Below are positions 40,001 to 47,242 of a DNA stretch of 64,000 nucleotides, in pieces; the stretch's first letter is position 1; each line of letters starts with the position of its first letter. Both the position numbers and the translations under genes were made by a program. The DNA is taken from positions 524,434-588,433 of the forward strand of contig NZ_LECT01000044.1 of NCBI RefSeq assembly GCF_001027925.1. Direction: 5' to 3'. The stretch is from Rhodopirellula islandica. GTDB lineage: Bacteria; Planctomycetota; Planctomycetia; Pirellulales; Pirellulaceae. The notes beneath the pieces were generated by a model. That model was not told where the DNA came from and did no database searches. It worked only from the letters and a program-made list of their open reading frames with translations.

Positions 40001-40418
40001 GGTCAACTGGATGGGGGCCGGACGCTTGTGTGTGATCCCCATGGAAGTCGCGGTCACGCGAGACGAGCGGCCCGCGGACCTGTGTCGGACCTTGCAGGAA
40101 TTGATGATCGAGCAGCCCGATGTGCTGCTGACACCGGCTCCTCAAGCCACTTTGGTGTGCGTCGGCCAACGGTCTCAACGAATTGAAGTGCGTGCTTGGA
40201 TCGAACAAGGGCAAAACGCCGATCGCTACCGTGATCAATTGCTGAAGCTCGTTCGTCGTCATTTGCTCGAACGAAATTTGCTGGCTCAAAACCAACCATC
40301 TCAACCGGAGATGAGAGATGTGTTGACCAAGCAAGACGATTCGGAAGATTTCTTCGACGACGATTTTGGCCAGCCCCGAATCTCCGACGCGATCCGCAAA
40401 CGCAAGCGTCGGGCGTGA
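37089..40418 (+). CDS. Large mechanosensitive channel, MscS family (MscK-like)
   Basis: About 1109 residues from ATG 37089 (no similarity in the open frame upstream). A signal peptide (residues about 40-60, CCFLVWLSMGVASAQ) is followed by a Ser/Pro/Thr-rich low-complexity region to about residue 190 and a periplasmic coiled-coil domain (about 205-430: EKNAELVQQWIVLAADYNQLASRVY). Around eleven membrane helices span about 445-920. The MscS core includes the pore helix GLMIGLGFGLQDMVRNLFGG, followed by FIVLFEKPARLGDLITV, the beta domain GRVAAQRLRTTVLSDDDGREVIIPNK and the C-terminal alpha/beta cage. It protects against hypo-osmotic shock. The C-terminus is basic (RKRKRRA). Divergent from the lipoprotein gene. 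Confidence 0.87.
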   Translation: MNHPLRSKSFRSVSQSRFEPRHAVLQAVNVDRSQHGSTATLLWMGCCFLVWLSMGVASAQEIVWTTPQPPPFTTSSVTTYPVETSLPVASSSSSWSTPSEPVESWPGHTETSSRGRLSPPAFTSNTSSRSTSGSRSRPSSSTSSATTNSSPNRRPVQRPFPGTTQTSSLAGNGKSSNGSDWNAVDSTEATTASYPLLPRQRTEVEDWRQSPYAEMHVRAAQQSENRFRSAAQTSDPIAADIAEKNAELVQQWIVLAADYNQLASRVYAASEQFEATRTDYEDVNQKLTQHGLTPTIGLLLRHKKDQLEQWQIENSQTALASEALGKSRQQQLELDLIRLDGTEPEKQATEVLAAAGYDATRYGDPLRLQVEELLRQRSAWIRSLQIGYQDHQQKISELDSIATASQALADDYRMLIDRHVMWIRSDEPLGLSDAQNLKAGMAALFDSNRSGDFGPTFERKISTNPVGAIGLLVGVVLILVLRWVAKSALIAIGSRKRMRKASPHKRKLFAGVLTVLVASGIPAILFWVGRWLGTGVVSEATLHASDAFCAASLVAWLIEVPRQWLRAEGYLDQHVDIEMPRRPRAMKYLTIIGMGLVIAAYTITLMSEVDHGMWRGSVARVGFILTMLLAAWTMHLTLRPVGGFLEPLIEKFCGSVIHRGRFLMYLAGIGLPLFLIALSTLGYSVTTHEIIQRIIFTAVTLMSTAILWAGVKYVSAEAWDLLTGTRSTKQAQEEYDEPEAGRVAGALGEHFLELKHHLAFLCQCALVLSAVVCFGWLWIDVFPNVRMGNPELWTVDDTVQQASVNAMGQTVMQSVVETTPVTAVHLLLAAGTLFVAFQLAKLLPALFDALVLQRVSFDEGMEHFTLVLGRFLLFSVGCFIACKWIGVRWHTIQWLAVGLMIGLGFGLQDMVRNLFGGFIVLFEKPARLGDLITVGNFTGRVAAQRLRTTVLSDDDGREVIIPNKNFVSDDVVNWMGAGRLCVIPMEVAVTRDERPADLCRTLQELMIEQPDVLLTPAPQATLVCVGQRSQRIEVRAWIEQGQNADRYRDQLLKLVRRHLLERNLLAQNQPSQPEMRDVLTKQDDSEDFFDDDFGQPRISDAIRKRKRRA

Positions 40419-40563
40419 ATCGATGACAGGAGCCTGGCGGGATTGACTCAGTCCGAAACATCCATGATGTGATCGGTAATGAAGTGAGATGGCGCATGAC
40501 TTGCTTCGGTCGATGCGCTATTGGAGAAACTTTTCTTCCCACTTCCAAATCGAAAGGTCATCG

Positions 40564-41394
40564 ATGTTCTATCACGATGGTGGCAAGCTTCAGTATCCGG
40601 TTCGCGTTGAAAAACCAAGCCCGATCTTTGCCAAGGCACTTCAGCAAGCAATCGGCGGTATTCAGGGCGAAGTTCGCGTTTGCTTGCAATATCTGTTTCA
40701 GGCTTGGGGCGCACGTGGTCCGGCAAAGTATCGCGATATGTTGCTGGAGACGGGCACCGAAGAGATGGCCCACATTGAAATGTTGGCAACCGCTGTTGCA
40801 TTGAACCTGGAAGACGCACCGCTGGAACAAGAAGAGGCGGCGAAAGACCCAGTCGTAATGGCGGCAATGGGAGGCATGAACATCCAACATGCGATCGGCA
40901 CCTGCATGGCCGCGATGCCGGTCGACAGCGAAGGTGTGCCGTTCAATTGCAGCCATGTGTATGCCAGCGGAAACGTTGCCGCCGACATGCTGGCCAACGC
41001 GACCGCGGAATCCACCGGACGCATGCTCGCGGTTCAGTTGTGGAAAATGACGGACGATCCTGGCATGAAAGACATGTTGAGCTACATGATCGCTCGCGAC
41101 ACCATGCACCAAAACCAATGGCTCGCGGCTTGGGAAGAGCTCGGCGGTCCGGAGAACCATCCGATCCCGAACTCGTTCCCACAAGAGAACGAGAACAGTG
41201 ACTACGCCTACGCGTTCCAGTCCTTTGGCATTGGCGATGACTTTGAAACGCCACGCGGCGAATGGACCCAGGGCAAATCGTTTGACGGAAAAGGCTCCAA
41301 CTCCGTGGTCAGAATGCGACCGCTGGGTGACAAGCCACAGTTAGGTGCCGCTTCGCCGAAGTCGGCGGCTCAGAAAGGTCAAATGGAGAAATGA
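40564..41394 (+). CDS. Manganese catalase
   Basis: A 276-residue non-haem catalase with the ferritin-like four-helix core. Di-manganese ligands are visible in the expected order: E36 (IQGEVRVCLQYLFQAWG), E67 and H70 (TEEMAHIEML), a Glu in ATAESTGRMLA and a His in RDTMHQNQW. It disproportionates hydrogen peroxide. The length matches the family. ATG 40564 has AAAGG about six bases upstream. The next gene follows after 43 bp in the same orientation and both precede a strong terminator, so they probably form an oxidative-stress operon. Confidence 0.95.
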   Translation: MFYHDGGKLQYPVRVEKPSPIFAKALQQAIGGIQGEVRVCLQYLFQAWGARGPAKYRDMLLETGTEEMAHIEMLATAVALNLEDAPLEQEEAAKDPVVMAAMGGMNIQHAIGTCMAAMPVDSEGVPFNCSHVYASGNVAADMLANATAESTGRMLAVQLWKMTDDPGMKDMLSYMIARDTMHQNQWLAAWEELGGPENHPIPNSFPQENENSDYAYAFQSFGIGDDFETPRGEWTQGKSFDGKGSNSVVRMRPLGDKPQLGAASPKSAAQKGQMEK

Positions 41395-41437
41395 GCGGAA
41401 GCTTCCACCCCTGGTCGATTGATTCGAAGGAGACGTC

Positions 41438-41836
41438 ATGAAAAGTAGTATGAAACGGCGTGAAGCGGTTGGCACATTGCTCACCGGAGGCGTCGGCGGT
41501 TTGGCTGGCATTCTCGCGAACCGCCCGGCCCAAGCTTCCGACGGAAGTGCTTCAGTGACCGACGTGTTTTGCTCGGAATTGACGCTTTCGCCGCGGGAAA
41601 CGCCGGAAGCGGAAACGAAGAATCAGTTGCGAGAATTCGTGCCAACTCGCGTTCGTTCTGGGCATGTGTTCTGCACGCTGACCTCGCAAAATGCAAAGAA
41701 CCCGGCGATCACTTCGGTGTACGCGGCACCAGTCGTGCGTGATGGCCAGCCCGGCGCCGAGATCACGATTCACTTTTTGGGTCAGCCTCAAAGTGACGTG
41801 AACCTCAGCCTTTTGCATGTGGGCGTGTCCGCTTGA
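41438..41836 (+). CDS. Small exported protein (Tat-like signal), unknown function
   Basis: A 132-residue protein with N-terminus MKRREAVGTLLTGGVGGLAG, a twin-arginine-like signal (RR followed by a moderately hydrophobic stretch) with cleavage near RPAQAS. The mature part of about 95 residues is beta-rich (SGHVFCTLTSQNAKNP, AEITIHFLGQPQSDVNLSLLHVGVSA) with two cysteines. No known domain is recognised. The start at 41438 has AAGGAG upstream; an ATG at 41450 is an alternative. It lies 43 bp after the manganese catalase and directly before the shared terminator, so a role in peroxide or metal handling is possible but unproven. Confidence 0.7.
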   Translation: MKSSMKRREAVGTLLTGGVGGLAGILANRPAQASDGSASVTDVFCSELTLSPRETPEAETKNQLREFVPTRVRSGHVFCTLTSQNAKNPAITSVYAAPVVRDGQPGAEITIHFLGQPQSDVNLSLLHVGVSA

Positions 41837-41869
41837 TGCGAGCACGCCATCGCGTTGTCAATTCGCTCG

Positions 41870-41907
41870 CCCGCCACGATTGGACTCAGTCGTGGCGGGG
41901 TTTTTTT
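41870..41907 (+). terminator. Rho-independent terminator
   Basis: A perfect 10-bp stem, CCCGCCACGA (41870-41879) and TCGTGGCGGG (41890-41899), with a 10-nt loop, followed by GTTTTTTT (T7 at 41901-41907). It ends the manganese-catalase transcript. Confidence 0.95.
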
Positions 41908-41940
41908 GAAGCGTTTCGCGATGCGGCATTGTTGATGTGA

Positions 41941-42207
41941 GCTGATTCCAATCGCAATGCGGAACAGGCGGAAAAGATCGTGGGGCATTCGCCCGCCGGT
42001 TTGTTTGGCTACACACACATGCTCGGTGGATACGCGGGAGGGCAAGCGGAGTACTTGCGAGTGCCTTATGCGGACGTCGGACCGATCAAAGTGCCCGATG
42101 GACTGCCGGATGAACAAGTCGTTTTCTTGTCGGACATCTTTCCGACCGGTTACATGGCGGCGGAAAACTGCGACATCCAATCCACCGACACGGTCGCGGT
42201 TTGGGGC
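41941..42207 (+). pseudogene. Alcohol dehydrogenase fragment (zinc-dependent MDR family), truncated at both ends
   Basis: An open segment of about 89 codons starting directly after a stop codon and reading [56 protein letters not shown], then TDTVAVWGC. This is the internal part of a glutathione-independent formaldehyde dehydrogenase-like zinc alcohol dehydrogenase. The normal 120 residues before it are missing. At the point where the Rossmann motif should continue GxVG, the sequence switches to a 77-bp repeat (42208-42284). It is clearly a relic. The open frame continues through the repeat to 42417 by chance. Confidence 0.85.
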
Positions 42208-42284
42208 TGTCCGCCAACGTTCTCGGGGCTTCCACCCCGAGCTAGTGAAGTCGGCCCCGTCCGGGGCGAAGTTTTGAGAATGGC
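42208..42284. repeat. 77-bp exact direct repeat, copy 1
   Basis: Identical to 43565-43641. It contains palindromic segments (CTCGGGGCTTCCACCCCGAG and GGCCCCGTCCGGGGC). Copy 1 interrupts the alcohol dehydrogenase relic. Confidence 0.85.
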
Positions 42285-42413
42285 GTTGGAAGGTGCCTCC
42301 GGAAACTGGGACGGAGCGATCGAGCTCATGGCCGATGTGAATGTGAATCCAAAGATTGAATTTTTCAGGGTCCCTGGCCACTTCTCGGGCATCGCCCCGC
42401 TCGTGCTAATCGG

Positions 42414-42442
42414 TTGACAATAGATAACGTATGTGTTATCTT
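42414..42442 (+). promoter_or_regulatory. Sigma70-type promoter with operator palindrome for the toxin-antitoxin operon
   Basis: -35 TTGACA (42414-42419), 17-bp spacer, -10 TATCTT (42437-42442). A perfect inverted repeat, AGATAAC (42422-42428) and GTTATCT (42435-42441) with a 6-bp spacer, covers the spacer and -10. This is the usual place for an autoregulating antitoxin to bind. It is one of the very few consensus promoters in the window. Confidence 0.82.
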
Positions 42443-42524
42443 CGGTTCGTTGCTATCCCATCCGATGGACACAAGGAATGAGTCATGGCCATCGGGAGCA
42501 ATCTTTCAAGAGCAGGGAGGCGAT

Positions 42525-42911
42525 ATGCCATCAGTAAGAGAGTTCGAAAACGAAGATGGCCGGTCTCCATTCGGTGAATGGTTTGTCGCTTTGGATGGCC
42601 AAGCCGCCGACCGCATCCGTGAAGTTGTTTTGCGGATGGAGCTTGGAAATTTGGGGGACGTGAAGCCAGTTGGCGAAGGTGTTTCCGAACGCCGCATCAC
42701 GTTCGGTCCGGGGTACCGCATCTACTTTGGCCGGGACGGTGATGAATGGATCATCCTGCTTGCGGGCGGCACGAAGAAGCGTCAGCAACGCGACATTGAG
42801 GATGCAAAAACGAACTGGGCCAATTACAAGGCCCGAAAACGGGCGGAGACACGAGCAAAGAAAACAACCCACAAGCCTTCGGGACGGACGCCGAGGGGGA
42901 AAGAGAAATGA
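42525..42911 (+). CDS. RelE/ParE-superfamily toxin (HigB / HI1419-like)
   Basis: A 128-residue basic protein: MPSVREFENEDGRSPFGEWFVAL, DRIREVVLRMELGNLGDVKPVGEGVSERRITFGPGYRIYFGR and WIILLAGGTKKRQQRDIEDAKTNWANYKAR. This matches the phage-derived Gp49/HI1419-like addiction-module killer family, ribosome-dependent mRNA interferases related to RelE. The basic C-terminal tail (KARKRAETRAKKTTHKP) is longer than usual. ATG 42525 has a strong GGGAGG upstream. The toxin gene precedes the antitoxin (HigBA order), with a single base between its stop and the next start. Promoter and operator lie about 80 bp upstream. Confidence 0.88.
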   Translation: MPSVREFENEDGRSPFGEWFVALDGQAADRIREVVLRMELGNLGDVKPVGEGVSERRITFGPGYRIYFGRDGDEWIILLAGGTKKRQQRDIEDAKTNWANYKARKRAETRAKKTTHKPSGRTPRGKEK

Positions 42912-42912
42912 C

Positions 42913-43257
42913 ATGGCACTCACGAGAGAGTTCATCAACACAATCAAAGAGAAGGCGGACAACGATCCGGAGTTTCGCGTGTCGATGCTTCGGTCGGCCG
43001 TTGCTGCTTTCATAAACGGTGAGGCGGCACTTGGGCGGTTGACGCTTCGCGACTACGTCAACGCAACGATCGGTTTTGAAGGCTTGGCCAAGGGGCTTGG
43101 TGAATTCAAACCACAAAGTCTCATGCGAATGCTGAGCAAGGATGGCAACCCACGATCTGAAAACCTATCTGCCATCCTTGCTTACCTGCAAAAACACGAG
43201 GGCGTGTCACTCGATGTGGTCTCCGTGGACAAACCGCGAGAACTTGAAAATGCTTGA
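42913..43257 (+). CDS. Antitoxin of HI1420-like family (HTH)
   Basis: A 114-residue protein: MALTREFINTIKEKADNDPEFRVSML, then a helical N-terminal portion (the usual toxin-binding part) and a C-terminal Xre-like DNA-binding region LGEFKPQSLMRMLSKDGNPRSENLSAILAYLQKHEG, matching the addiction-module antidote family paired with HI1419-like toxins. It should neutralise the toxin and repress the operon through the palindrome at 42422-42441. It starts one base after the toxin stop (TGACATG). Confidence 0.85.
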   Translation: MALTREFINTIKEKADNDPEFRVSMLRSAVAAFINGEAALGRLTLRDYVNATIGFEGLAKGLGEFKPQSLMRMLSKDGNPRSENLSAILAYLQKHEGVSLDVVSVDKPRELENA

Positions 43258-43743
43258 ACGATTGGCTTCGATGGGACTCGAGACTTTGAAGGACGCCGAA
43301 GCCATTCGTTGCGTTCACCGCACCCCGAGATGGATGACGTTGGAGCTGATTGGTCGTCGTCCGGTTCCACCCAGCCCGCAGGTGAAGGGAATTTGCCACA
43401 GCCGTTTGATAGCCCCTCGATGTGGTAGTCGATTGCAGTGGGCGTATTCTGGATGTGGCGCAGCGGTGCGCGTTCTACAAGCTTGCGTTCAAATTGGCCT
43501 TCTCTGGACGTGGGGATTTCTCGCCGCATCATCGACGACGGCCCCGTCCGGGGCGGCCTGGTGATGTCCGCCAACGTTCTCGGGGCTTCCACCCCGAGCT
43601 AGTGAAGTCGGCCCCGTCCGGGGCGAAGTTTTGAGAATGGCTCCGGGGGAGCCCGCGTTGATAGCTCGGGGCGGAAGCCCCGAGGCCGCTGCCAACAGCG
43701 GCAGGGAATCGTTTGATCAACGAATCACGGTGTTTTTAGCCAA
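43258..43743. other. Non-coding scrambled region with repeats
   Basis: No gene is supported. It carries 77-bp repeat copy 2 (43565-43641), an inverted relative of its palindrome (TAGCTCGGGGCGGAAGCCCC at about 43661), a GGCCCCGTCCGGGGC fragment near 43543 and a hairpin GCCGCTG-CCAA-CAGCGGC (43685-43702). Confidence 0.6.
43565..43641. repeat. 77-bp exact direct repeat, copy 2
   Basis: Identical to 42208-42284, 1357 bp downstream, in the same orientation. The two copies bracket the toxin-antitoxin operon. Confidence 0.85.
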
Positions 43744-43817
43744 TACACCCGGCGGGGTTCGAACCCACAACCTTCGGCTTCGGAGGCCGACGCGCTATCC
43801 AATTGTGCCACGGGTGC
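43744..43817 (-). tRNA. tRNA-Arg (anticodon CCG)
   Basis: Read on the minus strand: acceptor GCACCCG pairs with CGGGTGT (one G-U pair at the end). The anticodon stem TCGGC/GCCGA encloses the loop CTCCGAA (anticodon CCG), and the T arm is GTGGGTTCGAACCCCGC. 74 nt including discriminator A; CCA is not encoded. Confidence 0.94.
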
Positions 43818-44148
43818 TTGGGGATGAGTCGGGCTCATCCTGAGGGTTGATTGTGACCGATCCCAGCAGTTTGGAACAGATGACTGGTGCCGTTGATTTC
43901 AAGGAGCATGGTTGAGAAACGGTCGTGCTCGATTGCTGGTGTCTGCCTCTGATCCGTCGGTGCGCTACGCGACCGATGGCGACCGTCTGAAATCCCTGAC
44001 GGGATTGCGTGGGAACCGGGGCCAATGCACAAACGGCTCACATGCTCGGAGGCACTTGTATGCTTCGCTCGAAAAGTAGTCTTTCACTCGGGCGTTTGGG
44101 TCCCGAAGGGAAACGCGGCCGGGTGTGTTGCGGACGCAGGCGATGGAG
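43818..44148. other. Intergenic region without recognised genes
   Basis: 331 bp. It holds a hairpin GGATGAG-TCGGG-CTCATCC (43822-43840) just upstream of tRNA-Arg. Nothing else is supported; short open frames on both strands show no similarity. Confidence 0.45.
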
Positions 44149-45555
44149 TCAGTTCGTGTGGCGGCGGTGCTGGGGATGGTCCACCAGGGCGATGCGGAGG
44201 TCGCAGACGTTGGTGCCGGTGGGCCCGGTGAGGAGCAAGCCGCCGACTTGCCGCAGAAAGCTGTGCGAGTCGTTGCGTCGCAAGGCGTCGTGGACGTCGA
44301 GACCAAGCTCGACAATTCGACGATGGATGCTGCCGTCAATCATTCCGCCCGCGGCGTCGCTGGGGCCGTCTTCGCCGTCGGTGCCGCCCGACAGAATCGC
44401 GAGCCGTGACCATTGATCGTCGGATAGATTCAGTTCCAAGAGGCGAGCGTAGGCGGCCAGGACCAGTTGCCCGTTGCGGCCTCCGATGCCTCGGATGGAC
44501 GCGTCTGCAAGGGAGACGGTGGGTTCGCCGCCGCTCAGGAAGGCGTCTTGTCGGTGCACGGCCGGGTCGGCTTGCAGCATCGTCAGTGTTAGGTCAGCGA
44601 GGTGCCTGCCCACGGTTTCCGCCTCGCCTTCGGATTGGCGATGGCAATGCATCACGTGGTTGTAGCCCAGCGATTCCGCTTCGATTCCGGCTGCGTCGAC
44701 CGCGACGGCGTTGTTGCCAAGCACGAACGTGGAATGGTCGGCAGCCGCGATGGAGGACGCAGGGTGGTCGGCGGCTCGTTTCAGATGTTCACGAACGAGA
44801 CTGGGGAGTTGGTGATCAGGATCAAAATGGTCCAAGACGGCCAGGGCATCGATTGCCGTGGAGGTGTCGGGCACGGTCGGGCCAGACGCGATCAGATCGA
44901 GCGGGTCGCCGAGGACATCCGAGAGGATCAGGGTAAGAAACTGACCGGCTTGGTTGGCTCGCAGGAGTCCACCGCCTTTGACTTCGCTGAGGTGTTTGCG
45001 GACGGTGTTGAGGGCCACGATGTCGGCGCCGTGCGAGCTGAGCCAACGCGTGACCGTCAGTTTGTCATCCAGCGAGATGCCGGGGGATGGTCGACATAGC
45101 AGCGCGCTGCCACCGCCGGAGATCAACCCGATCACGAGGTCACGAGGACTGGCGTCGGCGACCAGTTGCAGGATCCGATCGGTGCCTTCGATGGCGGCGA
45201 TCGTGGGCTCGTTGACGCCCGCCGGGCGAGCTTCCTGGATCGTGATGCCGGGCAGGTCGCGGTGGCATCCTTCGGGCACGTTGACATGCCCGATGACGGG
45301 AAAGTCTTCGCCGCTGTCGGTGGTCAGGTTGTTCTGGATGACTTCCGACAAACCCGCGGCCATCGCCGCGGAGGCTTTGCCGGCACCGACAACCACCACG
45401 CGATCGAAGGAGTCTTTGCGAATCGAGTGCTCAGCGATCAGCATCGCGGTCTCATCGAAGGAGACCGCATCGATGATCAGACGGTCTCCCAGAACCGCTT
45501 CGACGCCATGTGAGAACATGGCTCGGGCGTCCTTCAAGAGCGTTCCGGGAGTCAT
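44149..45555 (-). CDS. Glycerate 2-kinase (DUF4147/MOFRL family)
   Basis: About 468 residues. The N-terminal DUF4147 domain has VVVVGAGKASAAMAAGL, VIGLISGGGSALLCRPSPG and LNTVRKHLSEVKGGGLLRA, followed by LILSDVLGDPLDLIASGPTVPD. The C-terminal MOFRL domain has FLSGGEPTVSL, GGRNGQLVLA and GGTDGEDGPSDAAGG. The enzyme phosphorylates glycerate to 2-phosphoglycerate with ATP (serine/glycolate or hydroxypyruvate metabolism). I choose ATG 45555, just 5 bp after the upstream stop; a longer frame to 45624 would overlap the upstream gene. It is the last gene of a fabI-thioredoxin-like-glycerate kinase run. Confidence 0.9.
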   Translation of the reverse strand: MTPGTLLKDARAMFSHGVEAVLGDRLIIDAVSFDETAMLIAEHSIRKDSFDRVVVVGAGKASAAMAAGLSEVIQNNLTTDSGEDFPVIGHVNVPEGCHRDLPGITIQEARPAGVNEPTIAAIEGTDRILQLVADASPRDLVIGLISGGGSALLCRPSPGISLDDKLTVTRWLSSHGADIVALNTVRKHLSEVKGGGLLRANQAGQFLTLILSDVLGDPLDLIASGPTVPDTSTAIDALAVLDHFDPDHQLPSLVREHLKRAADHPASSIAAADHSTFVLGNNAVAVDAAGIEAESLGYNHVMHCHRQSEGEAETVGRHLADLTLTMLQADPAVHRQDAFLSGGEPTVSLADASIRGIGGRNGQLVLAAYARLLELNLSDDQWSRLAILSGGTDGEDGPSDAAGGMIDGSIHRRIVELGLDVHDALRRNDSHSFLRQVGGLLLTGPTGTNVCDLRIALVDHPQHRRHTN

Positions 45556-45560
45556 CGGGT

Positions 45561-46154
45561 TCACGCGGTGCCGTTGGGGTCGAAGTAAGTCGGCTCGTTG
45601 CCTTCTTTCCACTTGATGTTGCAACCAATCGATGGTCGTTGTTCCGCCTTGGGCGAGCGGCCCGCGATGGTTTCGTCGAGTGCCGCACGCAGGTCCGCGC
45701 CGGTGACCGGCAGGTCGGACTTGGGGCGGCTGGCGTCGAGCTGGCCGCGGTAGGTCAGTTTGTGATCGGCATCGAACAAGAAGAAGTCGGGTGTGCAGGC
45801 GGCTCCGTAGGCGATGGCGACCGATTGGTCTTCGTCCAAGGCATATGGAAATCCGTAGCCACGAGATTCCTTTTCGGCCTTCATGGCATCGAAGTCATCG
45901 TCGGCGTACTTCGCAATGTCATTGCTGTTGATGCCGACGACGCCGACGCCATGCTGCATGTACTCATCGGTCAGCAACTTGAGTTGCTCGGCGACGTGTT
46001 TGACGTACGGGCAGTGATTGCAAAGGAAGATGACCAGCAAGGCCTTGTGGTCCTTGAAGTCGGCGAGCGTGACCGTTCCGCCATCGGTTTCGGGCAGCGA
46101 AAAGTCAGGGGCGGCAGTGCCCAGTGGCATCATCGTCGAAGCGGTGCGAACCAT
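45561..46154 (-). CDS. Thioredoxin-like / AhpC-TSA redoxin family protein
   Basis: A 197-residue protein with the redoxin start LGTAAPDFSLPETDGGTVTLADF and a C45-x-x-C48 site in VIFLCNHCPYVKHVAEQL, the signature of the small PRX_like1 thioredoxin-fold subgroup. Further conserved strands are GVVGINSND, YGFPYALDEDQSVAIAYGAACTPDFFLFD and LTYRGQLDASRP. No signal peptide, so cytoplasmic. Likely a thiol-disulfide or peroxide-related oxidoreductase; the substrate is unknown. It precedes the glycerate kinase by 5 bp and lies 54 bp after fabI. Confidence 0.85.
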   Translation of the reverse strand: MVRTASTMMPLGTAAPDFSLPETDGGTVTLADFKDHKALLVIFLCNHCPYVKHVAEQLKLLTDEYMQHGVGVVGINSNDIAKYADDDFDAMKAEKESRGYGFPYALDEDQSVAIAYGAACTPDFFLFDADHKLTYRGQLDASRPKSDLPVTGADLRAALDETIAGRSPKAEQRPSIGCNIKWKEGNEPTYFDPNGTA

Positions 46155-46181
46155 GGGAAGTCCTTGGGGAGGAGGAGTTGA

Positions 46182-46203
46182 AGTTAGCAGTTAGCAGTTA
46201 GCT
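46182..46203. repeat. Three tandem copies of AGTTAGC
   Basis: A heptamer repeat (AGTTAGC x3) between fabI and the thioredoxin-like gene, followed by TAGGAGCTAGTTCG. It may be a remnant of a short intergenic repeat; no function is evident. Confidence 0.5.
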
Positions 46204-46208
46204 AGGAG

Positions 46209-47033
46209 CTAGTTCGAATGCTTTTTGATTTCGTCGAGCAAGCGTCCGGGGCTGCCCATGGCGTTGTAACCACCGTCCACGTGCAGGATTTCGCCGCTGA
46301 TTCCGGAGCTGGCATCGCTCAGCAGGAACGCACCAGATTTTCCGACTTCTTCGTGAGTCACGTTGCGGCCCATCGGTGCCATGTGTTCGTACATGGTCAG
46401 CATTTCTTCGACGCCAGCGGCACGTCCGGCCAGGGTGCGGATGGGGCCGGCGGAGAGGGCGTTGACGCGGACGCCGCGGGCGCCCATGTCAAAGGCCAGG
46501 TAACGCATGGAGGCGTCCAGAGCGGCTTTGCAGACGCCCATGACGTTGTAGCCGGGGACGCACTTTTCGCCGCCGTAGTAGGTCATGGTCAGCACGGAAC
46601 CGCCCGGATTCATGATGGGCTCCGCAGCGGCGGTGACGGCCAGCAGTGAAAAAACGCTGGCTTCCATGGCCAATTTGAAGCCGGCACGCGAGGTGTGCAT
46701 CGTTTCGCGGCCCAAATCGTCGCGGTCCGCGAAGGCGATCGAGTGCAGCAGGAAGTCAATTTTTCCGAAGGTTTTCTCGGTGTGCTCAAAAACGGTGCGG
46801 ATGTCGTCGTCGTTATTCGCGTCCATGGGTAGGAGGAATTCGGCATTGTCTTCCAGATCCGTCAATTTGGAGACACGGCGTCGATTGCGTCGTTTTTCGT
46901 CGTCAGCTCGGTCGGGAAGGTGCGTGAAACCGCATTTGCCGCCCTGTTTCAGGATTTCTTGAGCGATCGCCCACGCGATCGAATGGTCATTGGCGACCCC
47001 GATGATCAGCCCTTTTTTTCCTTCAAATTGCAT
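46209..47033 (-). CDS. fabI: Enoyl-[acyl-carrier-protein] reductase (NADH), FabI type
   Basis: A 274-residue SDR enzyme of fatty-acid synthesis. The cofactor motif GVANDHSIAWAIA is at about 12-24, then LLHSIAFADRDDL, the substrate loop YYGGEKCVPGYNVMGVCKAALD with the catalytic FabI Y-x6-K (Tyr in GYNVMGVCK), and NALSAGPIRTLAGRAAG, ending with GEILHVDGGYNAMG. ATG 47033 (MQFEGKKGLIIG) is the natural start; the open frame extends upstream into the divergent regulator's 5' region. It has an Arg/Lys-rich insert (KRRNRRRVSKL) after the first helix, longer than in E. coli FabI. Confidence 0.95.
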   Translation of the reverse strand: MQFEGKKGLIIGVANDHSIAWAIAQEILKQGGKCGFTHLPDRADDEKRRNRRRVSKLTDLEDNAEFLLPMDANNDDDIRTVFEHTEKTFGKIDFLLHSIAFADRDDLGRETMHTSRAGFKLAMEASVFSLLAVTAAAEPIMNPGGSVLTMTYYGGEKCVPGYNVMGVCKAALDASMRYLAFDMGARGVRVNALSAGPIRTLAGRAAGVEEMLTMYEHMAPMGRNVTHEEVGKSGAFLLSDASSGISGEILHVDGGYNAMGSPGRLLDEIKKHSN

Positions 47034-47242
47034 CTTCAACCTTTTCGGCTTAGTTCTATTTGTTTGTCCGACGGTGAACATCATCGCGGCGGTTTCCAAG
47101 ACCGACAAGCCGACGTTCGTAACTGGGACACCGACGCGTGATTGGTTACTCATCCCCCACTATTGTCAAAGCACCTTCAACCATGGAACGGTCGCACACG
47201 GCTTCGCCCCCACTCGCTTCCCCGGTCACTTCGGAGGGCTCG

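Noticed and set aside
41980..42417. Apparent intact 145-residue protein
   Set aside because: Only the first part matches alcohol dehydrogenase; the rest is translated repeat DNA and unrelated sequence, so it is a relic.
41941..43817. Integrative element inserted at tRNA-Arg
   Set aside because: There is no integrase, no direct repeat of the tRNA 3' end and no mobility gene; only a toxin-antitoxin pair and short repeats are present.
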